A stretch of DNA of 64,000 bases from Liolophura sinensis (GCF_032854445.1 NC_088302.1:3591338-3655337), one strand, 5' to 3'; shown: positions 47,006 through 60,314, counted from the first letter of the stretch. Program-made: numbers and translations. Notes: a model not told the origin generated them from the sequence alone.

Positions 47006-48915
47006 TTCTGGTGGCACGAGACAACATGGGCGAGGTGTGGTCGAAGTAGTTGTCGAATCTCTACCAGTAACCAAACATGTCAGAGGTTTTAACTACCTGC
47101 AACCTAAAAATATGAGACAAAAATGCTATCCAGGATAAGCGTTCTGGAAACACTAATAACACTCTGAGAAGATTTTTACAGTATTTTACCTGCTGAACTG
47201 TTTTTGTCTCAGTCAGTATTCTAAAAGTGACATGTGTTTCGCCTGTTGAGTGTTGCAAGGAGGCTGCGATATGACTGATCAGAAATCTGCCTGAATAAAT
47301 GTACATGTACATAGTATTCAACACTGAATTTAAATTTCACATTCATGGTAAAGCAGTGTTGAAGTCAGTTTGATGTCTGCATAACCATATTGATATTAAT
47401 TTGTTAGATTAAGGTTAGAATTAACGATGGCTGAAATATTGCATTAGTAGCATTAAGTCATAATCATTTACTCTTATTCATTATACAAAACAGTAAAGTG
47501 AAGGAAAAAGCACACAGGCAAACACAAAAAAGTATGGCTCTTAAACTTGCTAAATGGCTCCTAGACTTAAACTATCTAGGGGCCATTAATTTTCTTTTTG
47601 CCCCCTCTAGGATCATAGAAAAATAATATATGTAAATAACAATTCTATGACATGTTAGCCTAATACTTTTACATTATCCCCGGTCACACACTTGTACATG
47701 TAGATCATGGGGTAAATTAGTCCTGTACACAACTGAATAATATCGCCCCAAAATATGTAACTCTGACGTTACATTTGAAGATGTGTAACATTACAAATGT
47801 GGGCTTTGATGCTGATCAACAAGGCTTGGCAGCAAATAATGAAAATAAATATTAGATAGCTTTGTAAGCATTTTGTTTTCAAAAAGTTTTGAACAATAAA
47901 GATATCATCTGGAGGCACAAAGACAACCATGTCACAAATATTTACTTCAATAATATTAACCTGCCCTTTGAATTTGATAAAATTAATCATGAGGCTCGGA
48001 CAGTTTTACCTCTCTCAACATAAAGTAGAACTTTATGTAGAAATATTTTTTTTAATTTGTTGAGAAATTTTGACCTTCTTTTGAAACACGTTGTATGGGC
48101 ACTGTTTCAATTCATTGTTGTCCAGCACAATTTTATACGAACTAACACCTAAAAATGGCAATTTGGATAGATAATTAAATCTGCTGGGCATCTTTCACTG
48201 GGATGAATTTAACCATACTTGGCAAATGCAGCTGACTCATAATCTATACCCTGTACTGCTGTATGTAAAAATGTCTTCTTTCTGTTCAGAGTTGTTACTG
48301 GATTAGTACTTGATTTCAGTTTGCAGAAAGTCTCAAAGTTTGATGGAGTTATTCTATGCTGTCACTAATCAAACTAAAACTTATTCTGTAATCGAGTTTT
48401 CTTTTCAACATATCTACATGTTTCAATATTTACTTTTACAAGAGAACTATGGTGTCGATTCTCTGCTGCAGTCAAGTTTGATGCACAATCATCCATACTG
48501 AAGTTGTACTTCGTACCATTCATTAATTCAAAAAGTTCAGAATGAAAGTTTCCACCCATTTACTGTTCAGACAACACTGGAATGCACTGACTGGTCCTAA
48601 TGTAACTTTATACATTTAGAATCATATAAACTATCAAGTTTTTGGATTTTCAACTTGGTCACCTTGCTCGCAAACTCTGACACAGGCTTATGTTGCTTCA
48701 CAGTACAACCAAGGTCCCCCTTTTTCTGGTCCTTCTGGGTCATGCTTGACAAAGTTTATGTCAGAAAATACCAATACTTCATCTGTCGCCGGTTTTCGGA
48801 CATGCCTCATTTGAAGCTTGTAGGCGCACGTCTTAGCATCCGGGATTTTATTTGTGCGTAGTCTATAGATCTATCAAAGAAATTTACACTGGCCGTCAAT
48901 TCCAGCAGGATATGA
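47006..48915. other. unannotated stretch
   Basis: About 1.9 kb, AT-rich, with nothing recognised. Confidence 0.5.
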
Positions 48916-48919
48916 ACAG

Positions 48920-49565
48920 ATAAAAGTATAAGCGTCGTGTCCAACATTCATACACCATTCGTAGTCCGTAAAGGGCGTTCAAAGTCGATAATCGCAAGAT
49001 CCATTTCCAAAACAACCTTTAACACTAGCTCCCAAAGACAAAGGTATGTAAAAAAATAGGTATGTATCAGTTTTCAATAATGCTGGGCAGACAGTGGATA
49101 TTTCAGGCATAAATTCCATATCAAAGTTCAAATTCGTTGTCCGTGAATGAGCTCCAGGGCAAATAACACTTAAACAAGGCATCTCAGTCGCGCTTTGATT
49201 GCAACTGTTCCTAAAGGCGTCATGCAGATATAATGAGCATGGCTGCCTTTCCGACCCCTAGCTACAGGTTAAAGCGGTATTAGCTGCAGTTCGAAAATGA
49301 CGAGTGTTAGAGACCTTAAGCGAACAGATTGTGATTCAAAAGTAACTGACGATTACGTCTTTCCCGTAAATATGTAAGGATCTCATACTACAAGAGGCCC
49401 CATCTATGATGTTACACATGACATACTGGTCTGTATAAAAGCTGTCTACAAGATAGACGGTCACGCTCGGCAACCAGCGCCATCTATATTGTTAAATACC
49501 ATGTAGGCGATAGGTATGTACATAAAGATAACAGCGCCGTCTACGTGGTAAGTCACTCTTGTCTC
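48920..49565 (-). mobile_element. RT-element 3' region, GTCGG subfamily
   Basis: On minus: a tandem part with 'catagatggcgc'-like units (49560-49380), then 'gacgtaatcgtcagttactt' (about 49340), 'acactcgtcattttcgaact' (about 49300), 'aatcaaagcgcgactgagat' (about 49190), and the core variant with 'tgatatggaatttatgcctg', 'cttgcgattatcgactttga' and 'gaatgttggacacgacgctt' (about 48930). It closely parallels 54.94-55.63 kb and defines a subfamily whose core ends …gaatgtcggacatgacgctt. Confidence 0.75.
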
Positions 49566-51290
49566 CGGCCATCCTTGAAACAGGTGAGTGCGCTGTATGA
49601 TTGTTAACTCATCGATGCCTGACACTGACTACGAAAATAAAAGTTATTTCTGTCTCTGTTACTACTTAGTCCAGGGAAACGGCCTTCACGAAAAGGTTCC
49701 GTCCGTCCACACCGTGTCTTTTGGTTTCCACTTGAATAAGACTTATCAATGTCCTCCAACAAAAAATCTTCTCCCCAAGCCCTCTTTAGGTGCCACTCTG
49801 CCTTGAACCCCAAACAAACCAGAAACACAGTTTTTGACATATTACCACATGATTGGGTCAAATCACTCAACTCATTAAGCGTCAAAATAGAAATATGATT
49901 GTGACAGCTGATTGAAAAAAGCTAAACATGATATTTAACACCGCCATATCAATTTTGTTATTTTAATAAATAGTCATTATAATATTCACGTGTCCCAAAA
50001 TATGTATAAATAAACTGTCTGATTTTCTATACCTTTACGTGACATCAATGGAGTCTGTGCCATGATATCTGTGCATGGTGAGCACTACTATCTTGCAACA
50101 TTATTGACTTAATCCTCTTCTACATCAACACAGGTAGGACGGAACCACTCGTCACATAAATCGCACTGTCTGGATCATCTAACTGTATACATAAACAGTA
50201 AACACGAGTGTTCTGCCTTTCTGGTCTTTGCATCATTCGTATCTTCAGCCTCTGTCTGTGTTTTTCTCTTGCAATGCATGACCACAGGCGGACTGTTTAG
50301 AAAATAACAACAAACTATTTATACATAAATATAATCATATTCACATTTAAATAAATGAACGTACTTATGCATAAACTCAATTTACCATTAATAGGCCTAA
50401 ATTATGTTTTATTAAATTAAAACGTATACATACGCAAATAGATGTCTATGGATTAAAAGTAGGCCTATTACACTACAAAACAGTTCTGGCTCCCGATAAA
50501 AACACTCTCTTAGGTCCATTCACGTGTATATTCACTAAAATAACGTTTTCAAGTAGAATATTTCATACCTGGTATATTTTAAATAACAAATTACATGTTG
50601 GGTTAAATGGGAATATTTACTTTATAAAACACGAGTGCAGGCCTAATGTGGCCAGTTCATTTAACAACTGAATAATTGTTGTTGCTTATGCGCTAAACTT
50701 GCTAGTTTTATTTGTGTAAACAGTATTAGACCTACTTAAAATTTTATACCCTCCTTACAACGATAGTGAGAAAGACCAGTAATAGTTCGTTTTGTTAATT
50801 CATTTTATCTCCATTTTCTTGCGGCTTTAACTTGACACTGGCACCAGATTACAGAAAAAAGCATGGCTAAAAGCCCACTGATCCCATGAGCATGTCGGTC
50901 GTGTGCGTGCCATCCGCCAGGGGGCATTGAACTGGAAAGTCGCGAATTGTAAAGTTTTGGATCACCGGATAAGTTTTTTTCTCTCGTTTCAATGAAACCC
51001 CTTTCGAAATGAATTATAAAATTGACGAGGTAAACAGGGTCACGATACATGTAATGGAGATGAAGTGGCGGCTTAGGTGTACGGATCCAATGTCCACCAC
51101 TCTATGTGAACTCGATGCAGTAGCAGATATGCTAATGGACAGTACTGAGCTCTCCGTTGCCTATGTGCATGAATAGAGGTGAAAAGTAGCGAAATTGGGC
51201 AAGTAATTTGCTGTCTAGCCATGGATCATCGGTTAAAGTTCCCAAAGAAAATGCACGAAGCCTACCAGTTACCGTTTTCTATATGAAGTC
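49566..51290. other. unannotated stretch
   Basis: Overlapping ORFs at 49588-49885 (72 codons +, 93 codons -) are unrecognised. The minus ORF has a short 'FKAEWHL' that recalls a serpin motif but nothing else of the family. Confidence 0.4.
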
Positions 51291-51294
51291 GTAT

Positions 51295-51605
51295 GGCACA
51301 GCCTGAGATACCTTGTTTAATTGTTATTTGACCTGAAACTCATTCATGGATTACGAATTTGAACTTTGATATGGAATTCATGCCTGGAATACCCACTGTC
51401 TGCCCGGCGTCATTGAAATCTGATGACCGCTTCTCTCTTGTGTGTTACCGGCTTTGTTTTCTATTTGTATAATTTCTTACATACCTTTGTCTTTGGGAGC
51501 TAGTGTTAAACGTTGTTTTGGAAATGGATCTTGCGATTATCGACTTGGAACGCCCTTTTCGAACTACGAATGGTATATGAATGTCGGACATGACGCTTAT
51601 ATAGA
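51295..51605 (+). mobile_element. element core, GTCGG subfamily
   Basis: 'tgagataccttgtttaattg', 'ctcattcatggattacgaat', 'ctgatgaccgcttctctctt', 'aaatggatcttgcgattatc' and 'gaatgtcggacatgacgctt'. Almost the same as 55.27-55.63 kb without the 58-bp duplication there. Confidence 0.8.
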
Positions 51606-52314
51606 TATTAGGCCTAGTTATCCAGCATAGCTTGTATACGCTGGTGGTATTTCTGCTGAATGCGCGATACCCACCTCAAACCTAAATATGCTAGCCCTGC
51701 TTCGGTTTGGATTTTGGCCACAGTGGATGCTCAGTTGGACACACTCAATTTCGTTGACCCTGCAGCTGTCCAATTTATAATCGATGGAACTGAGTTTTTT
51801 TCCTAATTTTCTGCATAGGGAGATGTGACAAATTGAGTTGCCGAAAAATAAATGAAAACTTGACACTTGAAATTACCAGTAAACCAAGAAATTAATATAT
51901 AGTCACCAAACACATCAATATTACTTTGCCATAATAATTTTACAATGAACAGAAACCCCACTGTTTGAGACAGCATAAGATACTATGCAAAATGACATCC
52001 TTTAAGCTAGCACTAGTGTAGTGTGTACACTAAATGCCCACAATTAACCCTATCAAAATTGAACACCTGGAAAGTTGGTCGTCCTAGAAGACGCCATAGG
52101 AATTATTGGAATATCAGGTGTCTATTAGGGCACCCTCAACCAATTAAGTACTCATTAACCAAAGGAGATAACTCCTGACCTTATCCCGTGAAAATAGCTC
52201 ACACATCATCACATTGCCCTCGCAATCATTTTATGTGGCGCTCAGGTGCAATAAAAATATCAGATGAATAATACAGCATCAATGCTAGTTTAAGGTTTTG
52301 ATGCCATCAAAAGG
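51606..52314. other. unannotated stretch
   Basis: Nothing recognised. Confidence 0.5.
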
Positions 52315-52570
52315 GGCCAAGGTGGCAGACGTGGTTTGCGTGCTAACACCTCCAATTACCAAGGAGTACTGGTGAGATCATTGTGAGTTGAAGTCCAGCT
52401 CCTGCTGATTTCTTCTCCGGTCGTACGTGGGAAGGCCTACTAGCAACGTGCGGATGGTGGTGAATTTCCCCGGGATCTGTCTGGTTTCCTTCTAGCATAA
52501 TGCTGGCTACAGTTGTGTGACATAATCTTGAGTATGGCGTATAACGCCAATCAAATAACTAAATAAATAT
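52315..52570 (+). mobile_element. tRNA-derived SINE, full length
   Basis: A worn tRNA-like head ('ggccaaggtggcagacgtgg') and box B region ('gagttgaagtccagc') lead into 'ccggtcgtacgtgggaaggc', 'cgtgcggatggtggtgaatt' and 'cataatgctggctacagttg'. The tail is 'ggcgtataacgccaatcaaa' + taactaaataaat. The best-preserved copy of the first SINE type. Confidence 0.85.
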
Positions 52571-53465
52571 GCCGTGTTTGCACCATCAGCCACTCAAAAT
52601 ATGGACGTGGGAAAACGAATGTGAATATGTTTTAGCCATGGTTTGAGCGACAAGAAAAATGCTGGCAGGTGAGGAATTATGATCGTTAAAAAAACTACCG
52701 TTATCTGGAAAACAAGTATTTGATGTATCCACCAGCAATCCAGGGTACATCAAATATTATCCAACAAGTTTTGACTGCTTTCCTCCGAGCTGCTGTACGA
52801 TTTATTCTCATGTTTGAATTAGAGTTTTAGTAAAAGTAAACTTAATGCCTTTCCGAATTTGTCACCGGGGCTACTTTTGTATGTTTGCTGGACCCCGTGC
52901 ACGGAACTGCTATGGAGGGCTGTATAATTATATGTGATGTGGCTCGGCAATCTGATATAAGCAGGGCTCAAACTTTGTTATATGTATATCCCCACTGCTC
53001 GTTTGTCACATTTAACTCCAGACGTTTTCAAAATCGGATGTAGCATTTGTTTTACAAAAAATGCCTAATGAGCATTGTCAAGATTTGATTTCCCCTAATA
53101 CTGGCTTGTAACCCTTATGTATGTTTAGTACACCGAATCATTAATCATTGTCTGGTACGTGCCTGGCGTATTGGGCCCAGGGGGGATTTCCCCAGACTGA
53201 TTTGCAATCACGAATTGGCTGTAGATCTCATGAGAGTGAAATCAAATGTCACAAATAAACCTCTGATTTACTCAGTGTACAGAGTGTTGATTTTGAATTA
53301 GTAGTGATGTAAAGCCAACTTTTGACTAAGATCATGGTTAAAGCTGTCGATCAACCGAACTTTTGAACTCTTAATAACCTGTGTTATTTTCCCCGTCCAT
53401 GCATTGAACGTACAGAGTAAACATTAACAGTGTGGACAGAGCGTTCAGGACCTGTTTCAACATTG
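52571..53465. other. unannotated stretch
   Basis: Nothing recognised. Confidence 0.5.
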
Positions 53466-53469
53466 TCAT

Positions 53470-53765
53470 AGCTCTAACTATAGTTCCTCTTAATCCGGGC
53501 TTAACTCCTTCGTAACTGCCCGTGCTTATTATATTAACATGGTACTTTTAATGATCATTTGCGATCAAAGAGCCACTGAGTTACCTGGATCTGTGAACTA
53601 CCTGGGAACTATTCATGAATTGCAAGTAAGATATTTGATTTGGATATCATGCCTGCACTGCTTCAGCGAAAACTATTGATTGCTTCTCTCTTACATATTA
53701 ACCGGCTTTGTTGACGGTTTATATGATTATGCTTTACATATCCATTTGAAACATAGCGTTTTAGG
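53470..53765 (+). mobile_element. element core, diverged
   Basis: 'agttcctcttaatccgggct', 'gcgatcaaagagccactgag', 'gaactattcatgaattgcaa', 'tggatatcatgcctgcactg' and 'ttacatattaaccggctttg' follow the GTCGG-subfamily order with many changes. The 3' end is lost. Confidence 0.6.
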
Positions 53766-54330
53766 TGATTAGGAAAGGAGTTTACAGTTGACACTCAAAG
53801 GAGAACGCAAGGACTTTATTTTCACACTAAATGTTCATTAAACACTATGTTAGTCTGTAAACTGCATTTAAACAATTATTATGTTAACTAGTCCCATTTA
53901 AAAAAAAATATTAAAGTTGGCTTTCTTCCTGTCTTGTCGGCGACGGAGCCCTGGTCGGCTGACGTCATGCAGTGAATACCTTTCGGGACTATGTATTGAA
54001 AAGCCTTGCAAAGCCTAGCCGAATACATGCATTAGGCTGCGAACAATTTCACTAAAAAAAAAACCCGGGTCAAACCCTACCTTATTTTTGCTATACGCCC
54101 ATTCTCTAAAACGCCTGAAATGTAATATGTCAAAGCCAGCATTGCCAAGCCATCTTTCAACAGTAATCCAGTTGTTTAAACTTTCCAACTGGGGAACTCA
54201 AATCAGCGCCTGCCATGTTTGGAATTTTGTTTTCAACTTCAGGTGATGGGCCGCGAAAATTTTATCCCACCCAACATTCTGTTTACAGGGCATGTAATTC
54301 TTAAAGAGAATATTGAGTAGGATAGGTTTT
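53766..54330. other. unannotated stretch
   Basis: Nothing recognised; upstream RT sequence of the next element is not identifiable here. Confidence 0.5.
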
Positions 54331-54937
54331 TAACCAACAGTGCATAGGTATTCCAATGGGTACCAATTGTGCGCCTCTTTTGGCAGACCTATACCTGTTT
54401 GCATATGAATACGACTATATGCAGAAATTACTTAAAAGTAATATCTTTAAAGCTCGATCCTTTTCATTTATCAAGCGGTATATTGATGATCTTACGGGCG
54501 TTAAATAATCCCCATATTGCTGAAACGGTGAAGGAAGTCTATCCGCCTGGATTTAAAGGAGACAACAGATAGTCCTGATGGTACATCTTATTTGGATCTA
54601 TATCTGTACAAAGACGAACAAGGTCTCCTTTCACGACGCCTTGGCGACAAAAATGATAATTTCTATTTTGATATTGTACATTATCCTTATAGCAATAGCA
54701 ATATACCTAAGGGTCCTGCATATGGAGTATACATATCTCGCCTTGTAGCATGTCAGATCTTGCGTTAATTGTGATGACTTTAATCTGGGTCACAAGTTGC
54801 TAGTTCAAAAACTAGTCAAGTATACTCCATCAAACGCCTTCATTCTAATTTTCTCAAATATTACAATGAGTATAACCCTCTTGTTGGCAGGTATAGACAG
54901 AGCGTTCAGAATCTGTGGCGATCTGCATTGTGATCAA

Positions 54938-55090
54938 CCACATAGACGTCGCTGTTATCCTAATGTACATATCTATCACGTACATGGTATTTAACAACAT
55001 AGATGGCGCTGGTTGCCCAGTGTAACCGTCTATCCTGTATGTCATGTGTAACATCATAGATGGCGCCTCTTGTAGCATGAGATCTGTACA
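54938..55090 (+). repeat. ~60-bp imperfect tandem inside element
   Basis: Three units each with 'acatagatggcgc' or its variant ('acatagacgtcgc', 'tcatagatggcgc') spaced about 60 bases apart. The same structure is present on minus at 49380-49560, so it belongs to the element. Confidence 0.7.
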
Positions 55091-55393
55091 TATTAACGGG
55101 AAAGACGTAATCGTCCGTTACTTTTGAATCACAATCTGATCGATTAGGGTCTCTAACACTCGTCATTTTCAAACTGTATCTAATACCGCTTAACCTGTCT
55201 CTAGGGGCCGGAAAGGCAGCCATGCTCATTACATCAGCATGATGCCTTTATGAACAGTTGCAATTAAAGCGCGACTGAGATACTTGTTTAATTGTTATTT
55301 GACCTGGAACTCATTCATGGATTACGAATTTGAACTTTGATATGGAATTCATGCCTGGAATATTCATTGTCTGCCCGGCATCATCGAAAACTG

Positions 55394-55509
55394 ATGACCG
55401 CTTCTCTCTTATATGTTACCGGCTTTGTTTTCTATTTGTATAATTTCTTACATGACCGCTTCTCTCTTATATGTTACCGGCTTTGTTTTCTATTTGTATA
55501 ATTTCTTAC
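55394..55509 (+). repeat. 58-bp exact tandem duplication in core
   Basis: 'atgaccgcttctctcttata' through 'tataatttcttac' occurs twice, starting at 55394 and 55452, with no visible difference. The relative at 51.43 kb has it once. Confidence 0.9.
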
Positions 55510-55630
55510 ATACCTTTTCCTCTTTTCGAGTTCGTGTTAAACGTTGTTTTGGAAATGGATCTTGCGATTATCGACTTTGAACGCCTTTTACGCGCTACGA
55601 ATGGTATATGAATGTCGGACATGACGCTTA

Positions 55631-56600
55631 TATTTGTATGAGTGTGTCAAACTGTCCGCGTGGAAGTCTATGTAACCAAAGCTGGGCGTTACGGTAGAAA
55701 CGTTCAACTTGGCTTTTTCATTTGGCTTTTTTTGGGTGGGGGGGGAGGGGGGTAAGGCTCGTCTTTTGGTCTTTTCTTGTAAAAGTTATGGCTGAATTAA
55801 CAAATGTCATACAACGACGATGGAGACCCTCGTATTCAAAGGACCTTTTGATGAGATCTGGTCCATATTTTGTAAATCTGTGTCATTTTTAGGCCAAGAT
55901 CTAAAAAACAAGATCTTACTCATTTCATAATTTATCTTAAACCACAATCAAAACGGTGACTATTTCTGTGCTACCGCTATCAAGAGTCGAAGCAAACAGA
56001 ATTACAAAGTAGCAAAGGCGTACCCCAGTAGTCGTGTCCAACCTAGACTTGAATGACAAGAATTGAGAGATCCACTAGTATCTTTATCAAGGACTCCCAA
56101 TTGTCTAACGTGAAAGGCCGGTGTACAAATGATCAAATGTCTTCTACTTTTCTTCTACTCTTACCTTAACTTTCCTGTCCCCGTGACGTCGACCAGAATA
56201 TACCTCAAGAGGGACAGTTGCATTGAAAGCAAGAAACGATTTTATCAAAGATTGCATGAAATGAGCCAAGATGGTAAGCAAAGTCAGGGTTCAAGTCACT
56301 ATAATTGCCATCTGTTTGTTGTAACTGAAATGTGATGGAAATTTAAAAGATATCTCCTTTAATTATCGGTCAGAAATATGTGTTGAACTGTTAGGTGACT
56401 TCTTTGTTTACAACAAATTAAATGTCTCTCAGATGAATGCTCGTATTCTGTTGTGTGCACATCTGCGATGTCATGTGCTTTTAGTTATTGAAATTGGTGA
56501 AAGACATGATTAATTGAGGAAACAGACTGGACTCACAGGAGCAGCTGGAGTAAAATCTGGAATCTCTGAGTTCTTCCTGCTCATGTCACCAGTGACATCA
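55631..56600. other. unannotated stretch with a G-rich tract
   Basis: No gene seen. A G-rich run at 55733-55756 ('gggtgggggggaggggggta') could form a G-quadruplex on plus. Confidence 0.55.
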
Positions 56601-56604
56601 CAGT

Positions 56605-59600
56605 TATCAGCACTGCATTTCTCCCACTACTGCATCTCTTCCATCACTGCATCTCCTCCATCGCTACATTTCTTCCATCACTGCATCTCCTCCATCACTA
56701 CATTTCTTCCATCACTGCATCTCCTCGATCGCTACATTTCTTCCATCACTGCATCTCCTCCATCACTACATTTCTTCCATCACTGCATCTCCTCCATAAC
56801 TGCATTTCTTCCATCACTACATTTCTTCCATCACTGCATCTCCTCCATCGCTACATTTCTTCCATCACTGCATCTCCTCCATCACTGCATTTCTTCCATC
56901 AATGCATCTCCTCCGTCACTGCATTTCTTCCATCACTGCATTTCTTCCATCACTGCATGTCCTCCATCACTACATTTCTTCCATCACTACATCTCCTCCA
57001 TCACTACATTTCTTCCTTCACTACATTTCTTCCATCACTGCATCTCCTCCATCGCTACATTTCTTCCATCACTGCATCTCCTCCTTCACTCCATCTCCTC
57101 CATCCCTGCATTTCTTCCTTCACTGCATCTCCTCCATCACTACATTTCTTCCATCACTGCCTCTCCTCCATCACTGCATTTCTTCCATCACTGCATTTCT
57201 TCCATCACTGCATCTCCCCCATCACTACATTTCTTCCATCACTGCATCTCCTCGATCGCTACATTTCTTCCATCACTGCATTTCCTCCATCACTGCATCT
57301 CCTCCATCACTGCATTTCTTCCTTCACTGCATCTCCTCCATCACTACCTTTCTTCCATCACTGCATCTCCTCCATCACTGCATCTCCTCCAACACTGCAT
57401 CTCCTCCATCACTGCATCTCCTCCGTCACTGCATCTCCTCCATCACTACATTTCTTCCATCACTGCATCTCCTCCATCACTACATTTCTTCCATCACTGC
57501 ATCTCCTCCATCACTACATTTCTTCCATCACTACATTTCTTCCATCACTGCATCTCCTCCATCACTGCATTTCTTCCATCACTGCATCTCCTCCATCACT
57601 GCATCTCCTCCATCACTGCATCTCCTCCATTACTACATTTCTTCCTTCATTGCATCTCCTCCATCACTGCGTTTCGTCCTTCGCTGCATCTCCTCCATCA
57701 CTGCATTTCTTCCATCACTGCATCTCCTCCATCACTGCATCACCTCCATCACTGCATCTCCTCATCACTGCATTTCTTCCATCACTGCATCTCCTCCATC
57801 ACTGCATCTCCTCCATCACTGCATCTCCTCCATCACTGCATTTCTTCCATCACTGCATCTCCTCCATCACTACATTTCTTCCATCACTGCATCTCCTCCA
57901 TCACTGCATCTGCTCCATCACTGCATTTCCTCCATCACTGCATTTCTTCCATCACTGCATCTCCTCCATCACTGCATTTCTTCCATCACTGCATCTCCTC
58001 CACCACTGCATCTCCTCCTTCACTGCATCTCCTCCATCACTGCATCTCCTCCATCGCTACATTTCTTCCATCACTGCGTCTCCTCCATCACTGCATTTCT
58101 TCCTTCACTGCATCTCCTCCATCACTACCTTTCTTCCATCACTGCATCTCCTCCATCACTGCATCTCCTCCAACACTGCATCTCCTCCATCACTGCATCT
58201 CCTCCGTCACTGCATCTCCTCCATCACTACATTTCTTCCATCACTGCATCTCCTCCATCACTACATTTCTTCCATCACTGCATCTCCTCCATCACTACAT
58301 TTCTTCCATCACTACATTTCTTCCATCACTGCATCTCCTCCATCACTGCATTTCTTCCATCACTGCATCTCCTCCATCACTGCATCTCCTCCATCACTGC
58401 ATCTCCTCCATTACTACATTTCTTCCTTCATTGCATCTCCTCCATCACTGCGTTTCGTCCTTCGCTGCATCTCCTCCATCACTGCATTTCTTCCATCACT
58501 GCATCTCCTCCATCACTGCATCACCTCCATCACTGCATCTCCTCCATCACTGCATTTCTTCCATCACTGCATCTCCTCCATCACTGCATCTCCTCCATCA
58601 CTGCATCTCCTCCATCACTGCATTTCTTCCATCACTGCATCTCCTCCATCACTACATTTTCTTCCATCACTGCATCTCCTCCATCACTGCATCTGCTCCA
58701 TCACTGCATTTCCTCCATCCACTGCATTTCTTCCATCACTGCATCTCCTCCATCACTGCATTTCTTCCATCACTGCATCTCCTCCACCACTGCATCTCCT
58801 CCTTCACTGCATCTCCTCCATCACTGCATCTCCTCCATCGCTACATTTCTTCCATCACTGCGTCTCTCCTCCATCACTGCATTTCTTCCATCACTGCATC
58901 TCCCCCATCACTACATTTCTTCCATCACTGCATCTCGCCCATCGCTACATTTCTTCCATCACTGCATCTCCTCCATCACTACATTTCTTCCATCTCTGCA
59001 TCTCCTCCATCACTGCATTTCTTCCATCACTGCATCTCCTCCATCACTGCATTTCTTCCATCACTGCATTTCTTCCATCACTGCATCTCCTCCATCACTG
59101 CATTTCTTCCATCACTGCATCTCCTCCATCACTGCATCTCCTCCATCACTGCATCTCCTCCATCACTGCATTTCTTCCATCACTGCATGTCCTCCATCAC
59201 TGCATTTTCTTCCATCACTGCATTTCTTCCTTCACTGCATCTCCTCCATCACTACATTTCTTCCATCACTGCATGTCCTCCATCACTGCATTTCTTCCAT
59301 CACTGCATTTCTTCCATCACTGCATCTCCTCCATCACTGCATTTCTTCCTTCACTGCATCTCCCCCATCACTACATTTCTTCCATCACTCCATCTCCTCC
59401 ATCACTGCATTTCTTCCATCACTGCATCTCCTCCATCTCTCCATCTCCTCCATCACTGCATTTCTTCCTCCACTGCATCTCCCCCATCACTACATTTCTT
59501 CCATCACTGCATCTCCTCCATCACTACATTTCCTCCATCACTGCATCTCCTCCATCGCTACATTTCTTCCATCACTGCATCTCCATCACTGCATTTCTTC

Positions 59601-60197
59601 CATCACTACATCTCCTCCACCACTGCATTTCTTCCATCACTGCATTTCTTCCATCACTGCATCTCCTCCATCACTGCATCTCCTCCATCACTGCATTTCT
59701 TCCATCACTGCATCTCCTCCATCACTGCATTTCTTCTTTCACTGCATCTCCTCCATCACTGCATTTCTTCCTTCACTGCATCTCCTCCATCACTGCATTT
59801 CTTCCATCACTGCATTTCTTCCATCACTGCATCTCCTCCATCACTACATTTCTTCCCTCACTGCATCTCCTCCATCACTGCATCTCTTCCATCACTGCAT
59901 TTCCTCCATCACTGCATTTCTTCCTTCACTACATTTCCTCCATCACTACATTTCTTCCATCACTGCATCTCCTCCATCACTACATCTCCTCCATCACTGC
60001 ATCTCCTCCATCACTGAGTTTCGTCCTTCACTGCATCTCCTCCATCACTGCATCTCCTCCATCACTGCATCTCCTCCATCACTACATTTCTTCCTTCACT
60101 GCATCTCCTCCATCACTGCGTTTCGTCCTTCACTGCATCTCCTCCATCACTGCATTTCTTCCATCACTGCATTTCTTCCTTCACTGCATCTCCTCCA
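56605..60197 (+). repeat. 17-bp minisatellite, 3.6 kb, with higher-order structure
   Basis: About 210 units of 17 bp. Two main variants alternate irregularly: 'catcactgcatctcctc' and 'catcactgcatttcttc', with minor changes (ctac for ctgc, cttcac for catcac, cgctac). The plus strand is pyrimidine-rich. A block beginning about 57300 is repeated at about 58083 (marker 'tcactaccttt' at 57341 and 58122, offset 781), including rare variants 'caacactg', 'ccgtcactg', 'cattactac' and 'gtttcgtccttcgctg', so about 46 units were duplicated together. All three plus frames are open for over 1080 codons because the unit has no stop in any frame; these Ser/His/Leu/Ile-rich frames are not genes. Confidence 0.97.
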
Positions 60198-60314
60198 CCT
60201 AATTTCGCCACGATATCTCTGTAATTTTCAGTGTGACGTTAAGCCACAATGATTCGTTCGTTCACTTTTGCCACATTCTTTTCAAGCCTTGGTGCCGGCG
60301 GGCGTTAAATTGTT

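Larger units (their letters stand above)
54335..55630 (+). mobile_element. Penelope-like RT element, longest copy in window
   Basis: 54335-54400 encodes 'GIPMGTNCAPLLADLYLF' (RT palm motif A region), 54465-54490 'IKRYIDDL' (catalytic YIDD), then after frameshifts 'TESPDGTSYLDLYLYK' equivalents (54550-54610) and the thumb to about 54830. The tail to 54920 encodes a K.(F/N)…V-like end. 54938-55090 is a three-fold imperfect tandem of about 60 bp with 'catagatggcgc'. 55250-55630 is the GTCGG-subfamily core, with a 58-bp exact duplication at 55394-55509. The N-terminal RT part and any endonuclease domain are absent, so the copy is 5'-truncated and dead. Confidence 0.75.

Noticed and set aside
49604-49885. 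Serpin fragment on minus
   Set aside because: Only a short FKAEWHL-like motif; no other serpin feature.
56514-60252. Three overlapping plus ORFs of over 1080 codons
   Set aside because: They are the three frames of a 17-bp tandem repeat without stops; there is no sensible start, domain or splice site.
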